A stretch of 64,000 nucleotides of DNA from Ashinkailepas kermadecensis. Its lineage: Eukaryota; Arthropoda; Thecostraca; Neolepadidae. This document shows, in pieces, positions 1-13,640 of the stretch (position 1 is the first letter of the stretch; each line of letters opens with the position of its first letter). The notes under the pieces are model-generated. The model did not search any database. It saw nothing but the letters and a program-made list of their open reading frames with translations, and had not been told where the DNA came from. Position numbers and translations under genes: made by a program. The DNA lies in assembly GCA_034440615.1 (NCBI GenBank), contig JAOTOM010005181.1:62001-126000 (forward strand). Reading direction: 5' to 3'.

Positions 1-1620
1 CCGTTAGCCGTGGCAATGGTGCTCCGTTGCGACACAGTTGAGCGGCAGTTCAATTGACCGCCGTTTGCGAGCGGTCAATTGAACTTGGCGCCGCAAAGTT
101 TGCGCCGTTTGCGAGCGGTCAAATCCTTCACCGTTTGCGAGCGACCCTCAAGCCACTCGCATAACCAGTCAGAGTTGACGCCGTACTATCCGAACTTGTC
201 CATGAGGCGACTATGCTCCAGCCTGTCGAACGCCTTTGAGGTGTCGGCTGTAACCAGTGGAGTGGTGTCGCCTTGTTCGATCTTGAGGGATCAGGGATCG
301 GGGATAAATTATTCGCGAAATAAGGTGGAATATACCACTTAATGAATACTGAATCGACATCCTTCACAAAGATGTATCGACATCGTGCTTCTACCATAGG
401 TGTTTGGATCGTTATCTTCGATACCGGTATCCCCAAATTAGGTATCCTTCAAAACACGCAAAACGGGAACAGTCATATTGAGACAATTGTTCCAAAACGG
501 GGTTTGCAGGACTTCACAATATTTTTTCATAGCATTACTTCCATGGGAATTTCGACATCCTGCTGTACACGTTTCGACATCTCACCTAACGACAAATCAT
601 TATTTTAACACTGGCGTGGATGGCCGTGTCTAGCAGAGCCATCTCGGTAGACAGGCTCGGCCGGAAGCCGTACTGTTTGGGGCACAGTAGATGATGACTA
701 GTCGGATAGTCGTATCAGTTGTGCAAAGACATGCCTGCAGAGGTTTTCTGCCACTGGCAATATCGATATTTGCCGGTAGTTGTGTGGGCTATTTGCGTTT
801 GCACTTTTGTGCAGGGGTGTTACCATCGCCGTTTTCCATGACGGTGACAGCTCACAGCTCGTAATGCATGAGTTGATGATGTTTAGCAGGTGCGGCCCCA
901 CCACACTAAACGTCATCTTCAGCATCTGGTTGGTGATGCCGCCAGCTCCGGACGCTCGTGAGCCACCCATGCGCTGCAGCGCCTTTGACAGCCCTGGCAT
1001 CGTCACAGGATAAGGTGTGACTGCGCCTCTATGGACACGCGGTGGGCTCGGCCAGAATGGCTCTCCAGGAGGCGCCGTCGCTAGACCGGCAGCTGCCGCA
1101 GCACCAACGTCAGTGAAATGTCGGTTGAGCCGTTCATGCCAATCAGGCGGTTGAATGGTTGTGCCAGGCTCTTCTATCGTTGACTTGCTGGAGGCGATAA
1201 TGAACTTGCGAATGTCGTTCCACGGTGCGCGGTCACCAGCAGTCCGGAAGTATTCTGCACATGCGTGATGTTCAGCCGTCCGGAGTGCGTTCGTGTGTTC
1301 ACTGTAATTCAGCTGGGGTTATTCGCTTCGTGCTGCATCTCCGTGTTCGCGCGCCTGTTTAAGTACTGCCCTTGTTGCATGCACGTGATGCTGCAACCAA
1401 GGCGGCAACCGGTGCTTCAGTTTGATTGATTGGTCGATTATTGTGTGCCATGCAGCCAGCCATGCGTCCCACTTGTCAGACGTGGTGGTCCCTTGGTAGA
1501 TGACGGACCAGTTAGCTAACAGATCCAGGCACAAAGCATTTTGATCAAAGCGACTTATGGCCAATTTGATGTCAGAAGCAGGACGAAGTGGACGCAGAAA
1601 ACTAGTTATGATTTTGGCAG
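1..1620 (-). pseudogene. Non-LTR retrotransposon (LINE) reverse-transcriptase remnant, split by a MITE
   Basis: On the minus strand, pieces of a LINE polymerase can be read from high to low coordinates. A pre-RT linker lies at about 1560-1320, with a region typical of the segment between endonuclease and RT (NWSVIYQG, PPWLQHHV). The early RT block is at 1006-698 (GAGGITNQMLK, then WKTAMVTPLHKS). A fingers block is at 690-615 (KQYGFRPSLSTEMALLDTAI). After a MITE at 299-613, the catalytic motif-A region follows at about 260-140 (VTADTSKAFDRLEH, then DWLCEWLEGRSQT). Frame changes and a stop after MDKFG show it is dead. Below 140 the sequence degrades into copies of a short repeat (gccgtttgcgagcggtcaa). 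It continues off the left edge, and its clade cannot be assigned here. It probably sits in the intron upstream of the GABARAP exon at 2609. Confidence 0.8.
299..613 (+). mobile_element. MITE family A (CAGTG-ATAAATTATT termini), copy 1
   Basis: The insert begins with cggggataaattattcg, a decayed form of the cagtgataaattattcg end seen in other copies, and ends with attattttaacactg. It contains the family's repeated GATGTCGA/TCGACATC words (around 354, 376, 555 and 571). It interrupts the LINE reverse-transcriptase reading: HAS precedes it at 614 and LKIEQGD follows at about 290. The flanks tcagggat and gcgtggat match at 5 of 8 positions, consistent with a decayed 8-bp target duplication. It is shorter (315 bp) than the 480-530-bp copies, so it has an internal deletion. 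Confidence 0.75.
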
Positions 1621-4483
<2,863 letters not shown>

Positions 4484-5580
4484 GGGCGCCGCGTGCCCGC
4501 TGTGTGGTGTCTCGGCCCGTGCACACACGCTCAGGAACCGTCGACGCGGCCGGTGACGGCGAACTGGTGATCATGCTGACCGACCGGCCGGGCACCGTCA
4601 GACGGCGCAAGTAATCACAGTGGGAGCCTGGGAATGTTAAATTTTGTGGCGTTTTCATGGGCGAGGCTGTCAAATTCTTAGGCGTTGTCAGAGTGCGCTT
4701 GCACAACGCTGGTAGTTAGCGCGATTTTTATGTACGCTGCTGATTCTCCGACGTGTATTAGTTATGTAGGCACTATAAGTCATACAACAGAACAAGGCAG
4801 CAGGGAATATTTACGCTCATCAAAAAGTTAATTGTGCTGGTGCCAGTTGCGATTTCAATTTTTCGTTTTCTCGCGACAGGATTGTGGGCTGTGGATGTTG
4901 AAGAAACTTGGGTGGGACCTTCTCCGCCTGACCGTGGTGCGAATGTGTAGTGGATGCCTTTTATTTCTTTGTGATGTTAATCTGACGGTTTGCAACATGA
5001 GTTTGTTGTCTTTCCACACGATGTGCTTCGGATGTGCTTGCCAAGATTTGGCATGCGGTAAGCAATGACGCCACCTTATGGTATGCTCGCCGAAGTTCCA
5101 TAATTTCCTATACTTGCCTCGTGCCCGCGATTTGCACGAGTTCACAATAGTTCTGGGGTGGGAGGTCGACTTGAAATTTTGCTCGGCTGCGGAATTCGTG
5201 TCCAATATACGTGGTAAATACTGTCATATTTTTACTGACCTCGTCCTTGTATTTTAGCATGCAAATTTGCACTGTATTATTCGACTACCGCTTCACGGCA
5301 TTTGTGCGCGTGCTCCAATGTTGCATTACCCGATCGCGGTGTGCCAATGTCTCGCTAACAGGTCATGACAACGGAAATTGTGTCATGAGACCTGGTGCCA
5401 TCTTTTTGTTTGGATGATGCCGGCGTATTATTGTTGGACTTCGACTGGCAGCGAACCATCCAGCTGACGTATATCAAGATACCTCTCGAGCGGCCTACAA
5501 TTGACCAAGAGGTGCGGAATAAACGCCACCTCGAACAACACCGGGAACATTCAAGCTGAGGTTGGCAACAGTCATGCGTA

Positions 5581-5583
<3 letters not shown>
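4484..5583 (+). other. Probable GABARAP 3' UTR and downstream DNA
   Basis: No further coding region is visible. An AATAAA hexamer at 5518-5523 is the nearest obvious poly(A) signal candidate, about 1 kb after the stop. Whether the transcript extends that far is inference. Confidence 0.4.

Positions 5584-5641
<58 letters not shown>
5584..5641. repeat. (TA)n microsatellite
   Basis: Uninterrupted alternating TA of about 56 bp. Short ORFs with poly(YI) across it are artefacts. Confidence 0.95.
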
Positions 5642-5644
<3 letters not shown>

Positions 5645-6690
5645 TTTCTAAAAATAATGAAGTTGACATTTATCATCCATGTTCCAATTCCGGAATGAAT
5701 GGTTGACATGCAAATCTCAAGATCCACTGGCCACTCATCAAATCCTCACTTGACCATGCGGACACAGGCAGTGGCAGAGAAAACTGGATATTTAAATGTT
5801 GACTGGGAATGGGGAGGGGAGTACCAGTGAATTCAACGTGTCACACATGGACAAAGGTTAGGCGGCCAGCGCCCCATACTGGCGCTGGTGGAACGACGGG
5901 CGAGTTCCTATCAAGCAACGCCATCTACACCCAAGTGTTGAGTTTTAACATCGGTAGGTGGTGCTCGAGCATGACTCAGGTTTCGAAAATGAAGCATGGT
6001 ATTGCATGAAAAGAATTGGCGGCAAATGTGGAAGAACATTGGCATTGATTTTTTCAACACTCGCTAAGGTGTAGATTGTTTTATCCACTACTCGGCTTTG
6101 GCAAGCGATGCCCACAGCGCCATCTATGTTTTCGTGGAATGCCACCGAGCGTCATCTGTTGTGCTGCCTTTCCTCGCGCATAAGTGGCACTGAAAGGCAC
6201 GTGTGTCGCAAAGGTGCGTGCGTATGATTTCGGGTGGAAGAGCAGATAGTGCGTATGTCGTGCTGGGAAGAGTATGACCTTCACCCCCATACGCCGACTT
6301 TCCCAAACGTTTGCAATGAAACAGCATATTCTCGAAATCTGAAATCATTCCATTGTGAAATATTCTCTTAAGCGAACCCATGGAATGTCAGCTGTTTAAA
6401 ACAGAATTTCTACATTAGAGAAACTCTGAATCTGATCCCCCCACGCCCACCCCCACCCCCTTAAGCCGGTTGAAAACCAGCTTTCTGGATCCGCGAGTGA
6501 ACACCAACACGTTACTTTTATTATCGATTGTATTCCTATATGGTATTACATCACGCAAAAATAACACTCAGTAACGGGAGACTTTCATAAGTTTCCAGGC
6601 TAAGAATATCAAGTACCCAGGCTCAAAGTGCTAAAATAGTTCTAAATTATATCGCTAGATGACACCGTAAACGTCCCACAACACCAGTAC
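5642..6690. other. Unassigned stretch
   Basis: I see no gene, RNA or structured repeat here. A cytosine-rich patch (cccccacgcccacccccacccc) lies at about 6437-6460. The short ORFs show no recognisable domain. Confidence 0.3.
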
Positions 6691-6708
6691 TTAGCTGCGT
6701 GCCGACAG

Positions 6709-7857
6709 ATGGCAGGACGGCAACTCATCGGGTGCCACAGGCAACAGCACAACACCTACGCCACACCACCACTGACACTCACAGCCACAACTGCACCTCT
6801 CCACACCGCACCTACCGCCGGGCGAAGCTACGCAGCGACGCTCTCCACACCTAAACCCACACCCCCTCCTACACCAGCTCCCACCCGCCCAACCATCCCA
6901 CCAGCAGCCGGCTCCCGGAGCCCGGCACACCTCGCTTCTCAACGCTCCTCCGACCCTCGCCTCAGCCGCCCCACCGATCCCCGACCTCCCCGGCCCACCG
7001 CCCCTCGACCTGACCTCACCGATCACCGCTCCTTCCCACCCCACCCCACCCAGGACCTGGCCTCCTCCCACACCCACTCCACTTCAGATCTGGCCCTTAT
7101 CCACATCCCCTTCACCCTCGACCCGGCCTCCTCCCACACTCTTTCCACCGCGGGCCCGGCTTCCCACATCCACCCCACCGAGGAATGGGCCTTCTTCCCT
7201 TCCCACCCCATCTCAGACCCGGGCCATGCCCACCACCATTCCACTATCCACCCCGCCTCATCCCTCCTCCGACACACATCAGACCCAGACACGGTCCCCA
7301 CCGGTGCCCACCCATCCCCCACGGGACCTGGCCATACCCCTTCGCGTCACCGCCTCCAACTGGCCAGGGCCCACCTCGCCACCCTGAAGCCTTCCCTCCA
7401 CTGCCTCCTCCAGGGCCTGGGCCCCTACCACACCCATCCGGCCGGCCAAAGCCAAGGCCAAGGAACCAAGGCCAGCACAACATCCACCCAGACAACCCGC
7501 TAGTCCACGGCCACCACCTCCCGCACACCCACCCAAACACACTCCAAAACCTCGTTTGAGGCCAGCACTCAGACTGAACCTACCACTCCTTCAAAGCCCG
7601 TCGAACCCACAACTCCAGACCAACGAATCCCACCCGAACCCACCGCGCCTCCCAAGCGCAAATCACGCCGCCACTCTACCCAATCACCTCCCAGAACCCG
7701 TGCGATCAGGTACAGGCTACCACCCCTGCCCAAAGAAGAAGAAGAAAAAAATATATGCGAGAGAATCACCGGAAATACTATAAGCCGACCTAGCCAATCA
7801 ACGAGCTTCACGGGATATCTGTCGTTACAAAATCGCCGAATGGAATTCAGTAAACGT
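6709..7857 (+). pseudogene. Proline-rich, C-rich degenerate ORF (possible LINE ORF1-like tail)
   Basis: A frame starting at 6709 is open for 264 codons. It hits a single TAG at 7501-7503, then stays open in the same frame to 7857, about 382 codons in all. The product is low-complexity Pro/Thr/Ser/His, with a GRSYAATLSTPKP segment near residue 40. After the stop come STQTEPTTPSKP, a basic patch KRKSRRHS and an acidic KEEEEK run. Such Pro-rich tails occur in ORF1 proteins of some arthropod LINEs, but no zinc knuckle is visible, so that identity is a guess. The strong cytosine bias (few G on this strand) could alone keep the frame open. The opposite-strand Gly/Val/Trp ORFs are shadows of this composition. 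Confidence 0.3.
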
Positions 7858-9180
7858 TAGAAATGTCTGCTTTTAGAAATGTCATTCTTGAATATCATGA
7901 ACCTTGACCATCTTGTGTTCTCGCTTGTGTGGAAAATTGTGCTTTGCGAGGCAACACATTTTCATTATCGCAAGGCTTTATACGTCTTAGATTACATTAC
8001 CCTGCGCATATATTGATATATGTTGAGGAAACGTGACTGGGTGTCCTTCGGTGTCTGCAAGACCATGAAGGGGAGTCATGTACAGCCCTAAGCACGTACG
8101 TCAAGTTAACGTCGTATTCGCATTCGTATTCAGCGACGAGTTCGCCACAGGCGTATTTGTATCGGTATTGGCATTCAGCCAAAGGCGTAGGAACAGGGGG
8201 GGGGGGGCATGGCCTTCCTACTTTTCAAAGTGTGTGGGGGGGGGGGGTGGCAGCAACGGTAGCTGGCCCTCCCACTTTTGAGACATTTAAATTTAATAAA
8301 AAGCAGCATGCACACATTTGAATATGTGAAAAAGTTCCTGCAATCTATAACTAAATACAAGTTGCACATATCACATGGTAGCACTTCATTTTTTAAGTCA
8401 AACATACTTGGACATGACCTTACAACAACGCAACTAATTCAGGAGTTGATGTAATGCAAGAGATGTATGGATATTCACACCTTATATTATGTTAAGAAAA
8501 GACTATAAAGCAGATGATGTGCCAGCTAGTACCAAAATACATTCATACTAGAGTTTCACTGTGGTTATTTTACTGTTAACATATTTAACATCGATTTCAT
8601 TAATATTGCCTACAGTAGAAAATTATAAATGCTGAAGGCAGTAACGTAACACAATCAAGGTAAGACGTACAATTTGCAAGTGCAAGTTTCTTGCCTTGAT
8701 ATTACATAGTCATGCATTATATATGGCCTTACTCCTAGCTACCATACACTTCAGCATTTACATGTATTTTGATCATTGAAGCATAAAATTACTGCCACAA
8801 TACATGCATTGCGTGACTGTAGTATGAAATATAACGTACAAATTTGCACATTTCAATGGATTTTCACAGTTTGGCAAAGCACACAAATATCAAACCTTTT
8901 CAGTGTAATCTATTCAATGAAGACATTTTGATTAAAAGTGCAAAACACCGAATTACAACGGAGACTACTACCAGGGCTTTTCATCGTCCAGTGATGTGTA
9001 CGTCCAGGCTGAGATTTAAGAATCCTGAAGATAATGAAATGAATTTAGGCCAATTGCAGGGTGTATATTTCTGAACACTATTTCTGTTGCAAGCAGTTAA
9101 ATGGCATAGGAAACTCGATTTTATACGATGTACTCCATAGACGTTCTGGTTAAGCTATACAATCATTGGGGCATGCGCAT
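7858..9180. other. AT-rich unassigned stretch
   Basis: Mostly AT-rich with two poly-G runs (around 8198 and 8238). No domain, RNA or repeat is recognised. The ORFs are short and unconvincing. Confidence 0.3.
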
Positions 9181-9219
9181 TGGCGTATCGAAGGGAGGGG
9201 ACATTGGAACAGTCCTCCT

Positions 9220-9540
9220 CCCCATGAGAGGTTGTGGGCCCCAAATAATCGCGCCTGGGTTCGGAAAAATAGCGCCAGGCTCCCTAAAAAATAATGCTGG
9301 TGTCCCCAACAATCGCACCGGGGCCCATAAAAATCACTGGAGCCGCCAAAAGGTCGCGCAAGGATCCCTGAAAATAAGGCTGGGGCCTCCCAAAATCCCA
9401 CCAAGGCCTCTGAAAATCGCATTGAATGCCTCAAAAGTCGTCTCGGGACCCTAAAAATGACGCTGATGGCTCCAAAATGTGAGATCTGGTCCCTGAAAAT
9501 ACCGTTGGGCCTCCAAAAAGTCCCTGGGGAGAGAGGGAGG
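9220..9540. repeat. Diverged ~30-bp tandem repeat (ggggcccc-aaaatcgc type)
   Basis: Words such as ggggcccataaaaatc, ggggcctcccaaaatcc and ggcctctgaaaatcgc recur about every 30-32 bp, with heavy divergence. A different short unit (gaaggggtgctg) recurs just after, at 9570-9608. No coding content is supported. Confidence 0.55.
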
Positions 9541-9803
9541 GGTGAGTGAGAGTGGGGAAGGGCGCCCCGAAGGGGTGCTGACAAGAGAGACACCCTGAAG
9601 GGGTGCTGTAAGGAAAAGTGTGAAGAGAAGTGTGGTGCGAAAGGGGTAAAGAGACACAGTGCTTGGAGGGATGGGAGTAGCCAAACAGAGGCGGGTGCAG
9701 TAACGGCCAAAGGCCGCTAGCTCGATCCATGAAACCATAAAGGTACCTCTGCTGGCTCTAACCTAGTGGGTGGGATTGGACAAAACAATCAAAACTGACC
9801 GCT

Positions 9804-10146
9804 GTTACAAGTCGGTTTCCCGACGGCGCTCGAGAGCACCGCTGGGCCGAAGGGAAGAGGGAGGGGGGCTACACCGGCTATTCCGGCGAGCAACCGACTA
9901 GTGGCGTCGGCCGGCTAATCCGGCTGACAACCAACTAGTGGCCCGGGTGGCTGACGTCACCCGTAGGGCTGAGCTTCCCGCAGATGCCCTAATAAGGACA
10001 CCTACGAGACAGCTGGGAGAGCGAGGGCGGGGTTTTGGGACAGCGGGCAGCTTCTTTGCTCGATCACTAGTGAATCGACGAGACACCAGGTCTTTTCGAG
10101 CCTCTCCTCCATCGTAAAAGGTCCCAGTAATGAAAAACCTTAACAA
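9804..10146 (+). mobile_element. Possible solo LTR
   Basis: The segment starts with TGTTACAAG and ends near TTAACA. It has a TATA-like cctaataagga followed by a GC-rich leader-like block and a TC-rich stretch (gagcctctcctccatcg), the general layout of a Gypsy-type LTR. I could not find a matching 4-6-bp target duplication or internal domains, so this is a weak call. Confidence 0.3.
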
Positions 10147-10921
10147 GATAACTAGGAACATTGGTCACGGTCACGAACATTTTTCGCCAGTGCGGGGCTG
10201 TGGTTTTTACATGTTCATGGCTGTATGGGTATCCAAAGTAATGCGTGAAGTTATGCCAACAAGTGTGCACAAGTAGATCATTTTAAAAATTCGGTTGAAT
10301 ATCCACAATACGAGACAACACATCCATGGTCCTCACGGCACCGTTGGGTCATATTGGAAAATAATGGGCGGCACTTTGAGTGTCATGGAAGGGGATGGTA
10401 GCTGCGGGCCCCCACGAAGTGGGTTTGGTAGCGGGCTTGAAGGTTTCCTTTCACCATTGTTTTACATGCAATTTTACCGTTTTTCTCTACGCTCTGTTGC
10501 ATGTTTTATGGCAATATAGATCACTTTGACGTATACCAATTGAAAGACCTATTCTTCAGCTTCAGCATAATGTATCCTAAATGACCCAGTGACAATCTTC
10601 CTGCCTAACAATGTGCCGTTTCCGGCAGGCTGACCATCAAGTGCCTCCAAAATAAAGGGATTTTTCCAGATATTGGTAGGCTCCCTCTACCGTCCGTTTG
10701 ATATGTTCAAGTTGTCACCCTCGTTCAAGAGCGGAATAAAGGACAGACATGGGGGGGGGGGGGTAAGTGCGTCATTGCTTCTTCTCTTCAGTGGCAGGAG
10801 AGTTTCCGAAAAGTAACCACAGAAGACCGCCTGAAATGATCTGACCGCCCCTAGACCGCAATAGGAGGCCCTCTGTCGTCATAAGAGGTCCCATAGCCGC
10901 CACAGGAAACCAATAACTGCC
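10147..10921. other. Unassigned stretch
   Basis: No gene or RNA is seen. A poly-G tract lies at 10751-10762. The remainder is unstructured by eye. Confidence 0.3.
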
Positions 10922-10929
10922 ACAAGAGG

Positions 10930-11168
10930 CAGGGACGGATCCAGGAATTGTCATCTGGGGAGGGGACACGTGTTTGGAGTGGCGCCACCGCGAAAGTAGC
11001 TTGAGGGGTGCCTTTCCTGCCGAGAGGCGCCTGTGGCTGAAAAATTCGAGGGTGTTTGGGTGCACTAGAGCCTTCGCGGAGGGACGCATTTTCCTGGTCG
11101 AAGGGACGCCACCTTTCATGGGAGGGGGGGGGCATATGCCCCAGCTTCCCTCCCTGGATCCGCCACCG
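10930..11168. mobile_element. Small MITE with CAGGGACGGATCC / CGGTGGCGGATCC ends
   Basis: The left end (cagggacggatccagg) and the reverse complement of the right end (cggtggcggatccaggg) are matching terminal inverted repeats. The flanks acaagagg (10922-10929) and acaggagg (11169-11176) agree at 7 of 8 positions, the 8-bp duplication expected for hAT-type insertion. The 239-bp interior has no coding capacity. Confidence 0.7.
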
Positions 11169-11176
11169 ACAGGAGG

Positions 11177-12715
11177 CCCCATATAGCCCACGTAATATAT
11201 ATACATATCTGGTGCATTAAAGGTACAAAAGCAATCTGCACCAGTGGGCCGCAAGACATTATTACAAATGATTATGTCCTTTATTTGCATGCTTACGGTT
11301 AAGCCTACACATGAATGGATGCACGCGTTTGGTTTGTGGCTGCATATGCAGTCTGCATATATTGGTGGAAAATTGTGAAAATATTTGGTGTGACAGGGGG
11401 TGTTTGTCCATACCCGCTGATGACATCTGTTCGCTATGTCTGTGTCCAGGAAGCTGGCTGCACCTGTCATTGAGGATACAAGTCACAAATTGGAAAATTG
11501 CATAAAAACTGTTACTCATTCGACCCAAATGCAGATTTCCGTCCTGCTTGCGTGGTTCATAAAACTCCTCGAATACGAATATATTGAGTGCGAATATGTT
11601 CTTAGTACGATTTTCACATGTATTTGCGCATACGTATTTCAAGTACGAATGTATCGCGAACTTATAACATAACCAAGTAACAACGGCAACAACACGATCA
11701 CCTGCGTGGATCGCCAACTGTGGTTGGCGATAAAAAAACAAACATGAACTCACAATATAAGAATATTACACCTGTAGCTTCGCCTGCGTTCATTCATCAC
11801 TCGCATCGCACCCGTAATGTACACCCATAATGTACACGTGGTCGGCGCACACGTGGTGGCCGTCTGTCACAGCGCGGCTTGAACTTGATCCTATGTACTG
11901 AACTGGGGCGGCAAGGGAACACACACGCCAGCGGGTAAGGCTACCACTGATGGTGGCCTCAGCTGAGATACCCCTCGCGCAAATGACGTCGCAGGAGCCG
12001 ACGGGGACTGCTTCAGGAACGGATACAGCAACGGCACCACTCGCGACCTGATCTGGTCATTATGTGAATGACCTATCGGCGGTCCGCGAACTGGATCGTG
12101 CACGCCTGACCCGCTGTCTGCACGATGGTCGCTGGCAGCCGGCGGCTGTGGAAGGCTGACGTCTTCCTATTTATATATTTATTTATTTATTTATTTCACG
12201 ATACATGCCCTCCACGTGCAGTGGCTATTGTGGACAGTCCTCTGCAATTTGTTTTGAAAATCACATTTTAAAATCATATTTAGGCAATCCAACATCCGCA
12301 GGTTTTAAGTAATCCAATATTAGTGCGTTTAAGTGATTCAACATCAGTAGGTTTTAGGCCGTCCAACATCAGTAGGCTAGGTTAGGTTGCATTAATTTGT
12401 ATTGATAATTGTATGTTATTTTTCATTATATAACACTACATCCAAAACCTTCTCCCCTACACTTCCCATATGTTGTTGAGGTGGGATGGCAGGTATATGT
12501 AGTCAATTTTTTCTTCTTTCTTTTTAAAGCTATTTCAATGTTTTTGATATTCTTTTCTTGGACTGATTTCTTAGATAGAAGTGCTTGAACTTAAAGTGTT
12601 TATATCTTTGGAAGTTTTCATTTTCAAAGGAATGAGTGTCAAATCAGAAAACACCAGAAAAGCAACATTGTGATCAAAAATAGCCTAGGGACTTCTTATG
12701 CATGTTTGGCATTTT
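11177..12715. other. Unassigned stretch
   Basis: No coding exon recognised. A (TTTA)n run lies at 12168-12196. At 12300-12380 a phrase like caacatcagtaggttt recurs three to four times as a short imperfect repeat. Confidence 0.35.
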
Positions 12716-13640
12716 AATGATGATTATTGGGGTTTTAGGGTGCGTCAACCCCATTGGGTTATATTGCACCCATAACAAGGTTGCCTAAGCACGCGTCAGA
12801 CTCACAAACGAACATAAAACATCGGTAGCTATTAAGGCGCTTGATATAAGATCTGGGGAAACAAATAATCAGTTAGGCAGGTGCATATATTACGTCAAAT
12901 CCCATCTCCGCAAGGAAGCACAAAACTGCTCCATTGTGCATAAATCGGGAATAATATCCCAATAAGTCCTTCAACCTCAGAGCATTCGCATCATATCCGA
13001 AGTGACGCCTACGTTCTTCTGTGTATGCTTGGCACGCCACCAGCACATGGTGCACAGTCAGCGCGGCATTACACCCAACACATTTCGGCCTGTCGTCCCC
13101 GCATAATAAATACCTATGTGTTGCTAGAGTGTGACCAATTCTCAGACGACAGATGGCTACCTCGTCCCTTCTAGTTTGGCTGAACGACGAGGGCCACGGA
13201 GCTAAGTATGGTTTGATTTGCTTTAATTTGTTGAACTCCACTTGGTCCCATTTGTCCTGCCACTGTCTGAGAATAAATGATGAGATAATTGGGTAGTAGT
13301 CACTGGCAGGAAGTGGAAGAACGCGACTCCTTGGCGCTTGTGCTGCACGCCTTACAGCCCTGTCGGCCAGCTCGTTACCACGGATTCCGACATGTGCTGG
13401 AATCCAGCAAAATATGACCTGTTTTCCCATACGATGCAGCGAAGTAAGGTGCGATAAAATGCCTCGTACGATGACATCTTGCTGGTTAAAACTGCGCAAC
13501 GCCACAAGACTGCTCAGAGAATCAGTCAAAATAACATGTAAAATATCGTCGTCAACCTCGATGTATGCAAGAGTTTTGCTGATGGCCATCAACTCCGCAG
13601 TGAAGACCGTGGCGTGTGGCGGCATGTTACACAAATCCTA
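12716..13640 (-). pseudogene. 5'-truncated LINE: RNase H domain, zinc-knuckle-like C terminus and 3' tail
   Basis: A 250-residue minus-strand reading frame (to 12873) carries an RNase HI domain. TAELMAISKTLAYI holds the catalytic Glu, VILTDSLSSL an Asp, and WIPAHVGIRGNELADRAV the last Asp and the HVGIRGNE signature. A tail follows with LRIGHTLATHRYLL and a Cys/His cluster (CGDDRPKCVGCNAALTVHHVLVAC). This is the C-terminal layout of I/Jockey/R1-type LINE ORF2 proteins. The first RNase H Asp and all of the RT are missing, as expected of 5' truncation near 13640. The short 3' UTR ends with a stem-loop (12722-12771) that matches the tail of SINEs elsewhere in the window, in the same orientation. 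Confidence 0.85.
12722..12771 (-). other. Stem-loop tail at the LINE 3' end
   Basis: Read on the minus strand it is a hairpin. The outer arms GGGTGC and GCACCC pair perfectly, as do the inner arms AACCC and GGGTT. It is followed by taaaaccccaataatca. The same architecture with different bases forms the tails of the SINEs and short retrocopies in this window. Confidence 0.7.

Noticed and set aside
5501..5698. Short ORFs with poly(Ile-Tyr)
   Set aside because: Translation of the (TA)n microsatellite. The same applies near 23095-23370.
6691..7542. Gly/Val/Trp-rich minus-strand ORFs
   Set aside because: Composition shadows of the C-rich plus strand. No recognisable domain.
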